From assembly GCA_963971425.1 (NCBI GenBank), contig OZ020516.1, forward strand, positions 16,170,593-16,234,592: DNA of 64,000 nucleotides, in the 5' to 3' direction. The stretch is from Bryoerythrophyllum caledonicum (taxonomy: Eukaryota; Streptophyta; Bryopsida; Pottiales; Pottiaceae). A program made the translations under genes and the position numbers. The notes beneath the pieces were generated by a model. It was not told where the DNA came from. It did not search any database and worked only from the letters and a program-made list of their open reading frames with translations. Positions 52,814-64,000 of the stretch are shown here, one piece after another (position 1 is the first letter of the stretch; the number at the start of each line of letters is the position of its first letter).

Positions 52814-55800
52814 CTACTCCATAGAATTCAGGGTTGCTTGTAAACGGTCGTCATCGATAGCTTCGGTTTGCATTGCAATATATTGTAGGATGTGAGCCTT
52901 TGCCGATTGAAGAATGCGAATCCTGCTTTCAACATGCATACCAAATACATTGCGCTTTCTCCACCCGCTAGCCCCGGACATGGTTCTTTCCGGTGTGTCT
53001 ACCCATGAAAAAATGCATGCATCTTTCTCTACCCAACTATGGCTCTCCCCAGATGGCTCCCAGAATGAATCCATGCAATTTGCATACCGTTGTGCAGAAG
53101 ACCCATGTCCATCAGCAACCCCCCTTTGGATGATGGGCCAATACCAACAAACCTTAATCTTAAGTCTCCATCGGTTTTTTCCTTCCTCAATCACTTTTCC
53201 CACATAGAATGGTACACCACCTTCTATCTCTGCTCGATCAACACTCATGGCTACAAACTATCCACAACGGATATTAGATTGTGGATTAAATGGTGGAAAT
53301 GGGTCATGATTACCTTCATACATTGCTCCTTCTTCGGCACGTTCCACAACACAGTTGCGCTCTGTTTGTTGTGCCCTACGCACTGCTTGATTAGAGGGTC
53401 TTCCTCTACGAGTACCAAAGTATCCTCGAGCCTCGGCATTTGGAAGCATGGCCACTACGTGCTCTACGACATTTATCTCGCGATTTTCTTCACTTGTACC
53501 ATCCATTACATCCAAAGATGCGCTCCTTGTAGGTCCGGTGTTAGAGAATTCTGAAGGCCAAAATGGTGAGGTACGATGCTCATTGCTATGGTCTTTGTGT
53601 GGAAATTGAGCTAAATAGAGTTTCAATCTTTCAGCCTCTACTTTTGCCTCACGATTCTTGTCCTCAATGCTGCAACCTTTGAATGCACCTTTGTTCATAT
53701 GCAATGAAGTCATTCAACGCCTTCAACTCCCGTTCGTCCGCTGCAAATACTTCCGCAAACGATGGTTGCTCATCCCTATTTGGCAACGACCTCAAAGTTT
53801 TCGTTCCTGCCTCAGGTCCCCATGGATCCTTGCAATAATGCTTGTGTTGTACTCGAATCTCACGAGTCCCTTCTCGATTGTCCATATAGAATCGCATGTG
53901 GTGCGGAAATGCTATGTCCACCAATGAATCCTGACCTGTCAGTAAATGAGGAGTTATGAACAATTTCCAATCCCATACATTCTCTAGCAGCCGGGCGCTA
54001 ACAAATGCCTCCGTAGGAGATGTTCCTTGTTCTATAAGACTAATCATTTCCTTCAACGAGTCCACGTCCGACCTCTTCAACGTATTTGATATACAACTGA
54101 AGCGTTGATCAATATCTTCGTGTGTATGGCCCACTATAAGAAAAGATAGTTCCACCTCCTGAAAAAACTCCAATCCCACCAATGTAGCACATAGAGCAAA
54201 CATATAAATGTTTTTGTTCTCACGGATGTAGTTGTCGGCCTGAATTCACAGTGTTGGTGGCAAAAAGCCCCTCCTCCGCAGCACATCTCCAATCACATAT
54301 AACAATGTACTCACGAATTGATTGCTATCGTGTTTGTGGTGAGCTCCAAACCACATGTCGCAATATAAACCAATCCCATGTACAAGAGCACCACACAAAT
54401 GGGTCTTCACAAACCGGTGTTCAATGTTCTTCATAGTCTGCCGCATCCTCGGTACCATGGTCGTGTTTTGGTCCATGCCATCCACTATGATGCACATGTA
54501 CAACTCAGGGCTAATATGACACGACCTCTTGAATATCCAATAATGCCTACGTTCTTCCATCTGGTTGCGCAGATGCAACATAAACAACTCCTATATCTAT
54601 ATCCTTGCATCCGCATTGGTGGTTCTCTCCATGGCACATTTATACTCCCAACAATGATAACACTTTGAGAATCTCGAGAATGGAGATACCTGAACGTGGG
54701 GATACTTGATGCACCACATCCTCCGGAACGAACTCATAGAAATGGTTTCTCCATTACAAATTCTTTTGACCTCCTCGTTCACGTAATTGAATACATCAAA
54801 TTTGGCTGTATTCATAGGAAGGAGAATGAGAGGCACCACTTCGTTGTCACTCTTACGGCGAATACAACGATGAGGTTGAGGACAACCAGCTTCATTGACA
54901 AACGATTTAAAACAAGCCTCTATTGCAGACATTCTAGTACTCTCTCTTATCGGATCTGAAAGGGTATTGCCGTGAATCGATGTCACTCTTCCATATATTA
55001 GACAGTCCTTCTTCAATTGCTTAAAGCGCCTCTGTGAATATCCAACCCCAAGAGCGTAGCAAGCATTGCAAACTTCTTTCCCATCTAACTTTGTTACAAA
55101 CTTGTCTCGACGAGTTCCTTCCGTTCTTGTGTAAAAAGAAACCAGCATGTGTCTCATCCACGTACTTCGAACTGAAAACTCACTACCCCATGCATTATAT
55201 CGCATGTCCAATAGATACCTTGCTGGAACGTCCCTCAAACAATTGCGTTTGCATCCTCCTTGTGCCATTGCAATTTGTACGCTTCTAAGCGATACCTTAG
55301 CTGGTGCAGCTTCTGTCAATGATGGCTCCCTTGAATCTCTCCTTCTCCTATTTTGCATAGAATATGGACGATGTGTTGGTCTAACATAAGCAAATCCATC
55401 TACATGGGGCAAATCTTGGATACTCGAGGGAGTAGATTGAGAAAACGGCGAATTTTCATCTATGGCGTTTGAAGCATGACTACTGCGTCGAGACCTCTGG
55501 GTGGATTCTGGTGTGTTGATGAACTCAGGAAAATCAAATTCTGGGGCCATCACTTGTGTAGGCGCTATCTGTGATCCAATGTCACCATGGACACCTGTGA
55601 TATCGGATTCTACAACCACTACACGTAGCAAAGACGGATGCCAACGAATGATCAAGCCCACACACATGCCAAGGCGTTCTCCTACAATCTCTCCGGTCCA
55701 ATGCAATGCATCATCTACCCTAGTGATACGCACCGCCACCTCGAATGGGAACAACTTCGACCCATTCAACTCCATGCCACTTTTCAATGCATGCTCCCTG

Positions 55801-55868
55801 GTTGCTAAGCCCACCACATCTCCTCTCTCAGAAAGCAATTCTACTACCGTTTCTAATTTAGATGTCAT
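52814..55868 (-). pseudogene. Decayed DUF7869-like, transposase-like gene
   Basis: One long gene read from ATG 55868, mostly in one frame but interrupted by about four stops and one frame change. The N-terminal third is variable and basic (NRRRRDSREPS). A Cys-rich part follows (CNACYALGVGYSQRRFKQLKKDC; CYHCWEYKC). The core reads YMCIIVDGMDQNT, GALVHGIGLYCDMW, HKHDSN, QADNYIRENKN and FLIVGHTHEDIDQRFS. The VDGMDQ / QADN..ENKN / GHTHEDIDQ series is the hallmark of DUF7869-type proteins, which look like an RNase H-fold nuclease with spaced acidic residues. The tail has a VGKVIEEGKNRWRLKIKVCWY segment typical of the same proteins. The family name is from memory. No terminal repeats were found. Confidence 0.65.
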
Positions 55869-56224
55869 GATATCAACAGATCTCTATTGAATTTGCCTTG
55901 CACGTGCTGCTCGTACTAATCGGGCCCCCACAGAGCTATTGGAAAGCATATTATCCCTTTGGATGTGTGGCCGTATCGAAGGAGTCTGAATCGTGCGGCT
56001 CTCCATTATCACTATTCAAAAAACAGGAACATTATGGCTACACATTAGTCAAAATACATGTACTAATTGTGAACCTTTAAAGCACCATTCATCTGATAAA
56101 AGATATGTTTCTAAACACATATTTACAGTTCAAAATATGATGATGATATTGGACCTTTTGATGAAACAACTTTGAAATTAAAAAATTAAGAATTTGTAGA
56201 GCATGAACTCCTTGCAGAGAGTCT
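55869..56224. other. Upstream flank of the DUF7869-like gene, nothing recognised
   Basis: Short frames only; could hold the former promoter of the minus-strand gene. Confidence 0.4.
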
Positions 56225-57175
56225 TTAACCCTGAAGATACAATGACAGTTTTACACCAAAAACACTTCAAAATTGTTGGATTCCAGTGCAATGAACAAAA
56301 AAGGAAACAAAAACTTTTATCTCTACTTTTGACCGTAGAATCTCAATTAAGACTTATTCAATAACATACTAAAAAAAATTCATAAACTTTGACCGCACGG
56401 ATTGAAAAATTATAGTGTTTGAAGTCAAGCAAATGGTTCATTTTGTTCCCTGCATGCAGTGGATCAGCAGACTTTGACTTCACTTGGCGTCAATATTTTG
56501 CAGTACAGAAGGTCTAAATCCATAACCATCTTGTTAAGCATGATGTTAGTTCCTTGTACACCAATTTTCAGAGGTAGAGAATGGGTGTAGCATATTCAAA
56601 ACAACTATGCAAGGAGTGGAAGTTTGGAATTTGTTAATTCACAGTGTCATTTTTTGTGAACTTAATATGTTTTAGATTGGTAATCCAAATCGTCAATAAG
56701 AAGGTTTACACCACATAATGTTGTGGAAAAAATGAAAAGTGAAATATAAAAAAATATCTAGGTTTTAATTGAAAAACAAGAAGTTTTTTTGGTACCTTGC
56801 CCAACACCGACTGACAATGTGTGAAATGTTTGACTTGGGTTGGTATGCTATTTTTCGCCAAAAACAAGAACTTATTTTGACAACATCAAGGGAAATTATA
56901 TTACTTGCAAGTACTGAAAATCTCACATTCAACAGAGTGTCTTAGCAAAAGTTTTTGGACGTGCTCGACTTGCTGGCTCTCCCCATTTGAAATTCAAAAC
57001 CCTAAATTGTTTTGATCAAATGTCCAATTTAGGTAAAAATTGTTTTCCCACTAAAGTCTTCGTAATGCCTTTCTATAGAAAAAATTTCAAAGAGAAATGG
57101 TGGAAATTGACACCATAGGAACTTGACCAAACTTTCAAAAAGCCCATTTTGGACACTTGATCCTTTAGGGGTTAA
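56225..57175. mobile_element. Family B TTAA element
   Basis: TTAA at 56225-56228 and 57172-57175. The right end is GATCCTTTAGGGG before TTAA; the left is CCCTGAAGATACAATG. The 943-bp body matches 29839-30779 in reverse complement (CACCAAAAACACTTCAAAAT; AACATTAAGC/AAGCATGATGTTAG; ACCATAGGAACTTGACC). It appears to sit inside an older family B fragment that continues at 57176. Confidence 0.83.
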
Positions 57176-57350
57176 ATATGCTACACCTCTTCTGCATCCC
57201 TAAACATTGGTGTAAATGGAACTTGCGGCTTTTTTTGACATGATGATAACGAATCTAGATCATGTGTGATGCGATTTTTTGAATCCAAGTGAATTGAAAC
57301 GAAGGGAATCCACTGAACTTAGGGGAGAAAATGAACCATGTTGTCTACTT
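57176..57350. repeat. Family B fragment flanking the complete copy
   Basis: ATGCTACACCTCTTCTGCAT, ACATTGGTGTAAATGGAACT and GGGAATCCACTGAACTTA match the central part of family B. Confidence 0.6.
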
Positions 57351-58260
57351 GCTATTACCGACACCATTGGAACTTATTACAATCGCTAATAAAATAAAAG
57401 TTTGTACATCCACATAAAGGTTATTCTACTAACAACATAGTATAGAAGATCAATCAACAATCAATCTTAAACTTGTATAAAAATAAATGTTTACATCAAG
57501 ATACGTTGCAGGTGTTAGCGGTATACACACTGATGCTTGATGGCGTTCAACATTTAATCACCATTCCGTCGTTGTTGAACATGTTTTTTAACCCTTCTCA
57601 CTTTACCTGCACCACATGCATAAAATTTATACGGTAAACTATGCAATAAAACCTCCTAAGTATCATCGTATTACATATACCCCAAAATTTTAATATAATA
57701 TGTAAAAAGTTTAAACATAACGAGGAACAAAGCAAAAGGTCCAAAGTTCAAAAGTCAAACTTTGACTTGTAAACTTGAGGCACAAGGTTCCAACATGGAT
57801 ATAAGGTTTCTATGCAAATCTGGAGGTCATTTCTCTTCCCAGTTTCTAAGGTGAGCTCTCTTGCATTCGAAACCTTAAGCCATGTGCATTTTTACTCCAT
57901 TCACTAATTTCTGTCAACTTTGTGTACTGTGTAGATTGAAGGAAATTTGCTCATCGAGGAGATTATAGCGAATTTGGTAAGCTTCTAACTTTGTTTCAAT
58001 TCTGCATAGAGGGAACTCAGGGATAGGTACATGATGATTGAAGTTCAGTCAGAGTTACGATAGAGTTAGGTGAATACCAATTTCTGAATACACAAATGAG
58101 GACACCAACTTCAATATGTACAAAATTGCAACGTTGAATGAATACACATACAGCAGTCAAGAACTAGTAAGTTAAACCTTCGTTCAACTGAAATAATTAC
58201 ACCAACACCACACAAATTGAAGTCAATGTGAAGTTAATAATATGGCACTAAATCCTCAGT
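57351..58260. other. AT-rich, no gene recognised
   Basis: Short frames only. The stretch leads into the GC-richer patch at 58.27 kb. Confidence 0.4.
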
Positions 58261-58269
58261 ACGGCACAT

Positions 58270-58400
58270 CACTGCACAACCTGAAACCCTAGCCGCCACA
58301 CCCAGGCACCCAAACCCTAGCCGCCGCACACAAAACCTAGCCGCTGCAACTAAACCCTAGCAGCCGCAGCCAAACCGTAGCCGCCGGTCCCACGGAGTTT
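58270..58400. repeat. Telomere-motif tandem (AAACCCTAGCCGCCG units)
   Basis: Five to six units of about 20 bp built on AAACCCTAG followed by CCGCCG/CCGCTG, e.g. at 58283, 58311 and 58351. AAACCCTA is the plant telomere/telo-box word. Isolated copies recur at 58647 and 58880-58900. Confidence 0.7.
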
Positions 58401-58539
58401 GCGCGACACCTGATGGAGTAACTGTGGACTGGAGGTGTGCGCGCGCACACCCCCAACTGCTGCTGCTCCTGCATCCATCCAAAAACGCCCCGCCGCAGCG
58501 AGAACTGCGATTCAAATTCTTAGGCCTCGGGGCGCGGCG

Positions 58540-58790
58540 CGGCGCCAACTCTCACACCTCCCAATCACTCTCACATGTTCATCTCACACCTCCCAAACTA
58601 TTGATTGCATTTCTCACACCTCCCAAACTTCTCTCCTTCTCTCTCCCAAACCCTAGACGCCCACTACTTCTCTCCTTCACAACTCCCCTCCATTCCTCTC
58701 CCTCACAACTCTACTCTCCTCACCCTCACAAGCCCTTCTCTCAAACCCTCCTACAAACCCTCTCTAACACTCACAGCCTCCCTCAAACTA
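58540..58790. promoter_or_regulatory. Pyrimidine-rich stretch, promoter/leader-like
   Basis: CTCACACCTCCCAAAC and CTTCTCTCC words repeat in a strongly C/T-biased strand. With the telo-box-like units just upstream this resembles the leader of a plant housekeeping gene, but no coding exon follows, so it may be a captured or orphaned promoter. It is bounded by similar palindromic words GTGTGCGCGCGCACACCCC (58435) and GTGTACGTGCGCACACCCC (58800). Confidence 0.35.
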
Positions 58791-59029
58791 CTGCCAGGGG
58801 TGTACGTGCGCACACCCCCTTGTAGGACTACCCAACTTTGCAAAGGATTGATATCTTCCAATGATACCCACATTTCCAAAACCCTAATAGCAAACCCTAA
58901 TTGATACCCGACTTAGATACCTCGGTTGATAACTTGGAATTGGTACCTATGAACTCATACCCTGGTGGTGATACCCTCGCTATTGATACCCAATATACCT
59001 TGGTCCATAAATGATGTTGAGAACATCTC

Positions 59030-60830
59030 AACCAAGAATCTTTAAAAATACTTGTTTTAGTGCATTTAGCAAGGAAGACAAAATATAGTTTTTTAAGTCG
59101 TTTTAACCGTAGGATCTTAATTCTTACCTGTTAAATAATATGCTCACAAAATTTCATAAATTTTCACCGCACGGATTGAAAGATTATAATGTTTGAAGTA
59201 GTGAAAAGCCTCATTTTCTTCACTGCGTTTTCTGGATCAGCAGACTTTGATTTCAATTGGTGTCACATTTTTGCACTATAAAAGGTCTCAATTAATTACC
59301 ACAATGTTAAGGATGATGTTAATTTGCTTTATACCATTTTTTAGAGTTAGAAAAAGAGTGTAGCATATTCAAAAAAATTGTGCAATGAGTGGGGGTTCAA
59401 AAATTCTCAATTCACGTTATGTTTTTTTGTGAACTTGATATCGTTTGAAATGAGAATCCAAATGGTCAATACAAAGGTTTACATCACATAATGCCGTAGG
59501 AAAAATCAAAAGTGAATCATACAAAGATCTCAAAGTTTTATGTGGAAAGGTAGAAGTTTTTTGGTACTCTCCTCAAAAATAAGTGACAATGATTGAAAAT
59601 TATTGACTTGGATTAATATGCTATTTCACCAAAGAACCAAGAACATGCTTAACATGATGGTATTGGATGTAGATCTTGTGTAGTTTAAAAGTTTTTAGAG
59701 GTAGACGAGGGGTGTAGCATATGAAAAAAAAAATTGCAATGAGTGGAGGTTCAAAAATTCTCAATTCACGTTATAATTTTTTTTTAACTTGATATCGTTT
59801 AAAATGAGAATCCAAATGGTCAATGAGAAGTTTTACATCGCATAATGTTGTAGGCAAAATCAAAAGTGAATCATACGAAGTTCTTAAAGTTATATGTGGA
59901 AAAGTAGAAGTTTTTCGGTACTCTCCTCGAAAATGTGTGACAATGATTGAAAATTATTGACTTGGATTAATATGCTATTTCACCAAAGAACCAAGAACAT
60001 GCTTAACATGATGGTATTGGATGTAGATCTTGTGTAGTTTAAAAGTTTTTAGAGGTAGACGAGGGGTGTAGCATATGAAAAAAAAAATTGCAATGAGTGG
60101 AGGTTCAAAAATTCTCAATTCACGTTATGTTTTTTTTTTAACTTGATATCGTTTAAAATCAGAATCCAAATAGTCAATGAGAAGTTTTACATCGCATAAT
60201 GTTGTAGGCAAAATCAAAAGTGAATCATACGAAGTTCTTAAAGTTATATGTGGAAAAGTAGAAGATTTTTGGTACTCTCCTCGAAAATGTGTGACAATGA
60301 TTGAAAATTATTGACTTGGATTAATATGCTATTTCACCAAAGAACCAAGAACATGCTTAACATGATGGTATTGGATGTAGATCTTGTGTAGTTTAAAAGT
60401 TTTTAGAGGTAGACAAGGGGTGTAGCATATGAAAAAAAAAATTGCAATGAGTGGAGGTTCAAAAATTCTCAATTCACGTTATGTTTTTTTATTAACTCGA
60501 TATCGTTTGAAATGTGAATCCAAATGGTCAATGAGAAGTTTTACATCGCATAATGTTGTAGGCAAAATCAAAAGTGAATCATACGAAGTTCTTAAAGTTT
60601 TATGTGGAAAAGTAGAAGTTTTTTGGTACTCTCCTCGAAAATGTGTGACAATGTGTGAAAATGATTGACTTGGATTAATATGCTTTTTCACCAAAGAACT
60701 AACAACATGCTTAACACGATGATATTGGATTTAGATCTTCTGTGGTGCAAAAAATTTTAGAGGTAGACAAGGGGTGTAGCATGTTCAAAAAAATTGCAAT
60801 GAGTGGAGGTTCAAAAATTCTTATTCCATA
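59030..60830. repeat. Family B copy with a 354-bp internal tandem array
   Basis: The left part (59040-59300) matches family B (CACGGATTGAAAGATTATAA; ATCAGCAGACTTTGA). After that an internal segment is repeated head to tail: AACATGCTTAACA begins at 59642, 59996, 60350 and 60704, exactly 354 bp apart each time, with a more diverged unit before 59642. Neighbouring units are nearly identical. The frames within it (e.g. 60429-60668) are by-products. Confidence 0.88.
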
Positions 60831-60883
60831 GTAATAGTGACTATGGGTTTGTAATGATATACAAGTTTTTTGAGTGTTGCGTT

Positions 60884-63800
60884 ATGGCACCACCAAATAT
60901 TGACAGAATTTGGGAGAGCCACGGCTGGTGGATCGCGGAAGTGGATGAGTCGAACGCCTTCTTGTGAGTGACGGATTATCCCTTTGAGTTGGGGAAGCGT
61001 ACATCAGCATTGGGGAAGAGTTTTGGCAAAATACAGGCAATCACTCTTCGACGTGATGATATGGTATATGTTACTTGCGTAGTAGGTCCTGCTCAATCGG
61101 AGGTGAAGACTTCACTTTCAAAGAAGTTGCTTCTTGCACCTCTTCCTTTGAATCTTCTTCAAAATCCAGGTGAGGTGAAATTCTTCAAATCATCGCAGAC
61201 GTTTTGGTTGAACATCTCTCTTGCGGTACGTACTGCTAGACACAACAACGTCTTAGCCTGTTTAGCGTTATCACCGGAGATGGTGCTGAAGGCTAAGAAG
61301 ATAATGGAGGAACATATTAGATAAGAGGCATTTCGGGAGAGAGACCCATCATGTGCGACAACTCAAGCCCCACCAACGGAACCGGAAGAAACAGAAGTTT
61401 ATCGAATTCTTGCTGAGCTGTTGTAACTGGATTGGCGACCACTAGAGGGGGAGATGGGAAGTAGAGGCCAACATCCCACCACAAATTCTGAGGTACAGAC
61501 ATTATTGAATCCTCCATTAACGAGTAGACGTCCTACGAAGAGGCCACGGCGTGTTGAGAGTAATGTAGCTTCTGGTTCAAGAGAAGGCCCATCAAGTTTG
61601 GATCCAAGCGGGAGGAGGTTGAATGGGAGAAGTGCAAGATCGGGTGGCAGGGTTCCTAGGTCGAGGCTCAGGACGTCTGATGGTCATCGTAGGGCCCTTA
61701 CATCTACACCGGGAGATTTAGCTGATTTGTCAGCCATGGCGTAGGAGGAAGAAGATTTTCACAACCTTCCAGACAGTATATCAGAGGATTTTGAAGACAA
61801 TGCGGAGATACCACAGGATGTTCCAACTTCAATGTATTTAAAAGCACCAGTGCCTACAACAGAGGAGATTGCAAAAGGATCAGTGTGGGAGAATTTTGTG
61901 TTTAACGCACACGTAGACCACATTGTCTCTGTGGAGAATCCGGAAACGAACCACTGGGTTTTATCACAGAAGAGGGTCAGAGAAGTATTTAATCGCTTGA
62001 GAAACCCTGAATCCGCGACTCGGGTGAGTAGATTGGTACTTCGACCGATCAGATACATCGTGCATACTACCACCGATGATGGTGTCGTTGAGAAGGAGGA
62101 GCTGCCATTTCCGTTGCTTGGAACCGCACGAGAGTTTGAGCGCATGTTCATTGCACACGGGAGTGCTTCTGCATAGGGTGCTATGGGATCCCAATATTCT
62201 TGGTTACAAGATCATATCATTTGGGAACTGGTGGATAGGCAACACATAATAGCTGCTTGTAAGTTTGCACAACAGCAATGGAGAGATGGTACTATGCCTT
62301 TAAATTAGTACATGGACACGTTCGAGCGGCGGGAGGCCTCTTTTATGGTGTATGATGATCGCCGGTTCTACATTGAGAAGTCTGCACGGATCAATGTGGC
62401 GGAGTTTCATAGACAATCATATTCAATCATGGAGGAGGATTTGAGGAAGCTCCGTCAGATTTGGGATCTATACGGGAGGCCTGATAGCACAATACGTGCG
62501 GACGATGCACACAGGGCTGTTGCTTTGGTGAGTGCGGCAAGTGCAGTGCATAAATTGCCCAAGGGAAATGGAGTTGTCACGATGAAGAGGTTGGCCAATA
62601 GCATCGAGGATCTGACCAATCATGCGTGGAATCCGAGCAATGATTGTTTTGAAGCTATCATACAAGTATGCAAGGACTACGAAGCCGACATTCTCTTTTA
62701 CAGCAAGGAGGAAGAGGAGAAGTGGAAGGACATGGCGAGGAAGAAAGAGCTGGATCCAAATGTGGATGTACGACCAACCAGGAAGGAGATGACCCAGAAT
62801 TGGTTGAGGCCATTAGGTAGAGTTCCGAATCCATATTATCTTCGGTTGGCAAAGTCTACTGCAGCGAAGCCGGTGGGGGAGAATGGAGTAAGACCACGTC
62901 AAGCATATTACTTCGACGGTGTAAAAGACAAGAATCCACATCCTCGTACGATTGCCGGTGTGGTTGACCAATATCAGAGACGAGAAGCTGTGATGAATTC
63001 CATCCGTTGGTTGATGGTGGAGAACAAGGAAAGTACACTTGATTCCATGGAGGAGTTCTTTTGTATCCGTGTAGGAAAATATTTTCCAAGGAGTAACGCA
63101 GAACTTGATACCTTTGGGAAGCTTTTGAATGCTACCACGAAAAAAGCTTGGACTGCTCCTGTACGGGGGAAGGTGTCTAAATTGGAAGACATAGGCTACC
63201 TCATCCCCCCTTCCATCAGGTTTCATTATGGTGACATTGCGAAAGGGGGGCGTGGATACATTGGACTGTTCGTGGATGTAGGAGGACAAACTACTGCTAA
63301 TTGGGAATGGCAGATGGAAGTCAAGAGACCAGGCCAGAGCGACACAAAGAATCTTCTTCCGGTTCGATGTAGAAGAGGGTTATTCCGCACCAACTACATA
63401 GAGTTGGGGAAACCATGTTTGTGGGTGATTGATTGTCGACGTGGCGGTGGGAGGCATAGAGATGGTCATTGGGGAGACGCCCAGTTATCCGCAGTTTTTG
63501 CACAGCTGACATTATGGATGGCAAATATTGAACGATGGAACGTCATCTTCTTGTTACCAGCGGCCGTGTATGCCAACGAAGAGTTTTTACGAAAGTGAAG
63601 CTTCCAGAGGGATGTACTATGCGACGTGGATGTTGGGCATTTGATTCGAACTCGGTTAATCCCTATGCTCTCGATTTTACAGAGAATGGGCGTCTGGAGC
63701 AAGTAGTACATCTCCTGGCCCGAACTATGTTTCTGGAGATGTTCCACTTCCTCTTGTTTTCTTGGATCACTGGAGTGAGGCACGCCAACCCTCTGAACTT

Positions 63801-64000
63801 GATTCACTTGAGAGATCTCCATCAGAGCTGGCAAGAGTAGTGGGCTCAGACTTGCCTTGTGGTTGGGGTTTAGTGGCGTGTAATATATCTACGGCCATTC
63901 CCACGATCCTTGAAGGAGATTTCCAGGGATCTGAGGTTTTCATCATTGACGATTGTACAGACAGAGTTTCATTCCTGTACAATGAATTGTCCGACAATTT
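60884..64000 (+). pseudogene. Long decayed gene of unknown family, runs off the window
   Basis: From ATG 60884 (MAPPNIDRIWESHGWWIAEV) one frame can be followed to 63598. It is interrupted by about six stops, then continues in other frames to the window edge, over 1000 codons in all. The longest clean block is 62312-63598 (428 codons). I do not recognise the family with confidence. A middle segment (SVENPETNHWVLSQKRVREV ... IIWELVDRQHIIAACKFA) resembles the ParB/sulfiredoxin-like fold, where a 'VDGQHR..AA' motif is typical. The end (LPLVFLDHW ... WGLVACNI) could be a methyltransferase-like core. Codon use is GC-richer than the flanks. A decayed host gene, a mobile-element gene or a captured gene are all possible. 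Confidence 0.5.

Noticed and set aside
58270-58400. Chromosome end (telomere)
   Set aside because: Units are interrupted by CCGCCG, are few, and unique sequence continues on both sides.
59642-60830. CRISPR-like regular repeats
   Set aside because: The units are contiguous 354-bp tandem copies without unique spacers, in nuclear plant-type DNA.
52814-63598. Alternative genetic code (TAA/TAG read as Gln)
   Set aside because: RAPTOR uses ordinary Gln codons throughout and ends at TAG where other plant RAPTORs end, so the stops in the neighbouring genes reflect decay.

Overview
The window looks like nuclear DNA of a streptophyte (a land plant or a close green-algal relative). The main reason is one well-preserved host gene, a plant-type RAPTOR gene at 14573-24620. 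Its 24 exons are joined by GT-AG introns of about 110-600 bp, and its protein follows the plant RAPTOR pattern from the MALGD start to the last WD40 blade. I cannot name the species. The rest is AT-rich and built mostly of layered mobile elements.

Layout. 1-13 kb: an old LINE copy (2980-9701), truncated at its 5' end. A Tc1-type DNA transposon and a TTAA-bounded element have inserted into it, and two arms of an inverted repeat plus two tiny LINE 3'-end copies lie around it. 13.0-25 kb: RAPTOR, with a GC-rich 5' leader and a short 3' UTR. 25-34 kb: AT-rich intergenic DNA with a minisatellite, a nest of three TTAA-bounded elements stacked inside one another (29627-32180) and two short Helitrons. 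34.2-48.9 kb: a palindromic, internally repetitive element split by a full-length 13.3-kb LINE (35183-48507, minus strand) with a 13-bp target duplication. 49.4-51.8 kb: a Ty3-type LTR retrotransposon fossil that ends in a PHD-like finger. 52.8-55.9 kb: a decayed DUF7869-like, transposase-like gene on the minus strand. 56.2-60.8 kb: more TTAA-family copies, one with an internal 354-bp tandem amplification, and a telomere-motif/pyrimidine-rich patch. 60.9-64.0 kb: a long decayed gene of unknown family that runs off the window; its middle is vaguely ParB-like.

The most unusual item is the LINE. It has a 3.7-kb stop-free frame upstream of and in phase with ORF1, and an ORF1 with a coiled coil. 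Its ORF2 starts with 91 consecutive Asn codons followed by a 2A-type ribosome-skipping motif (GDIETNPGP), then carries AP endonuclease, reverse transcriptase, an extra conserved domain, RNase H and a CCHC knuckle. A 3'-terminal hairpin is kept by compensatory base changes in the other copies. The second-best lead is the TTAA element family, where nested copies show the target duplication directly.
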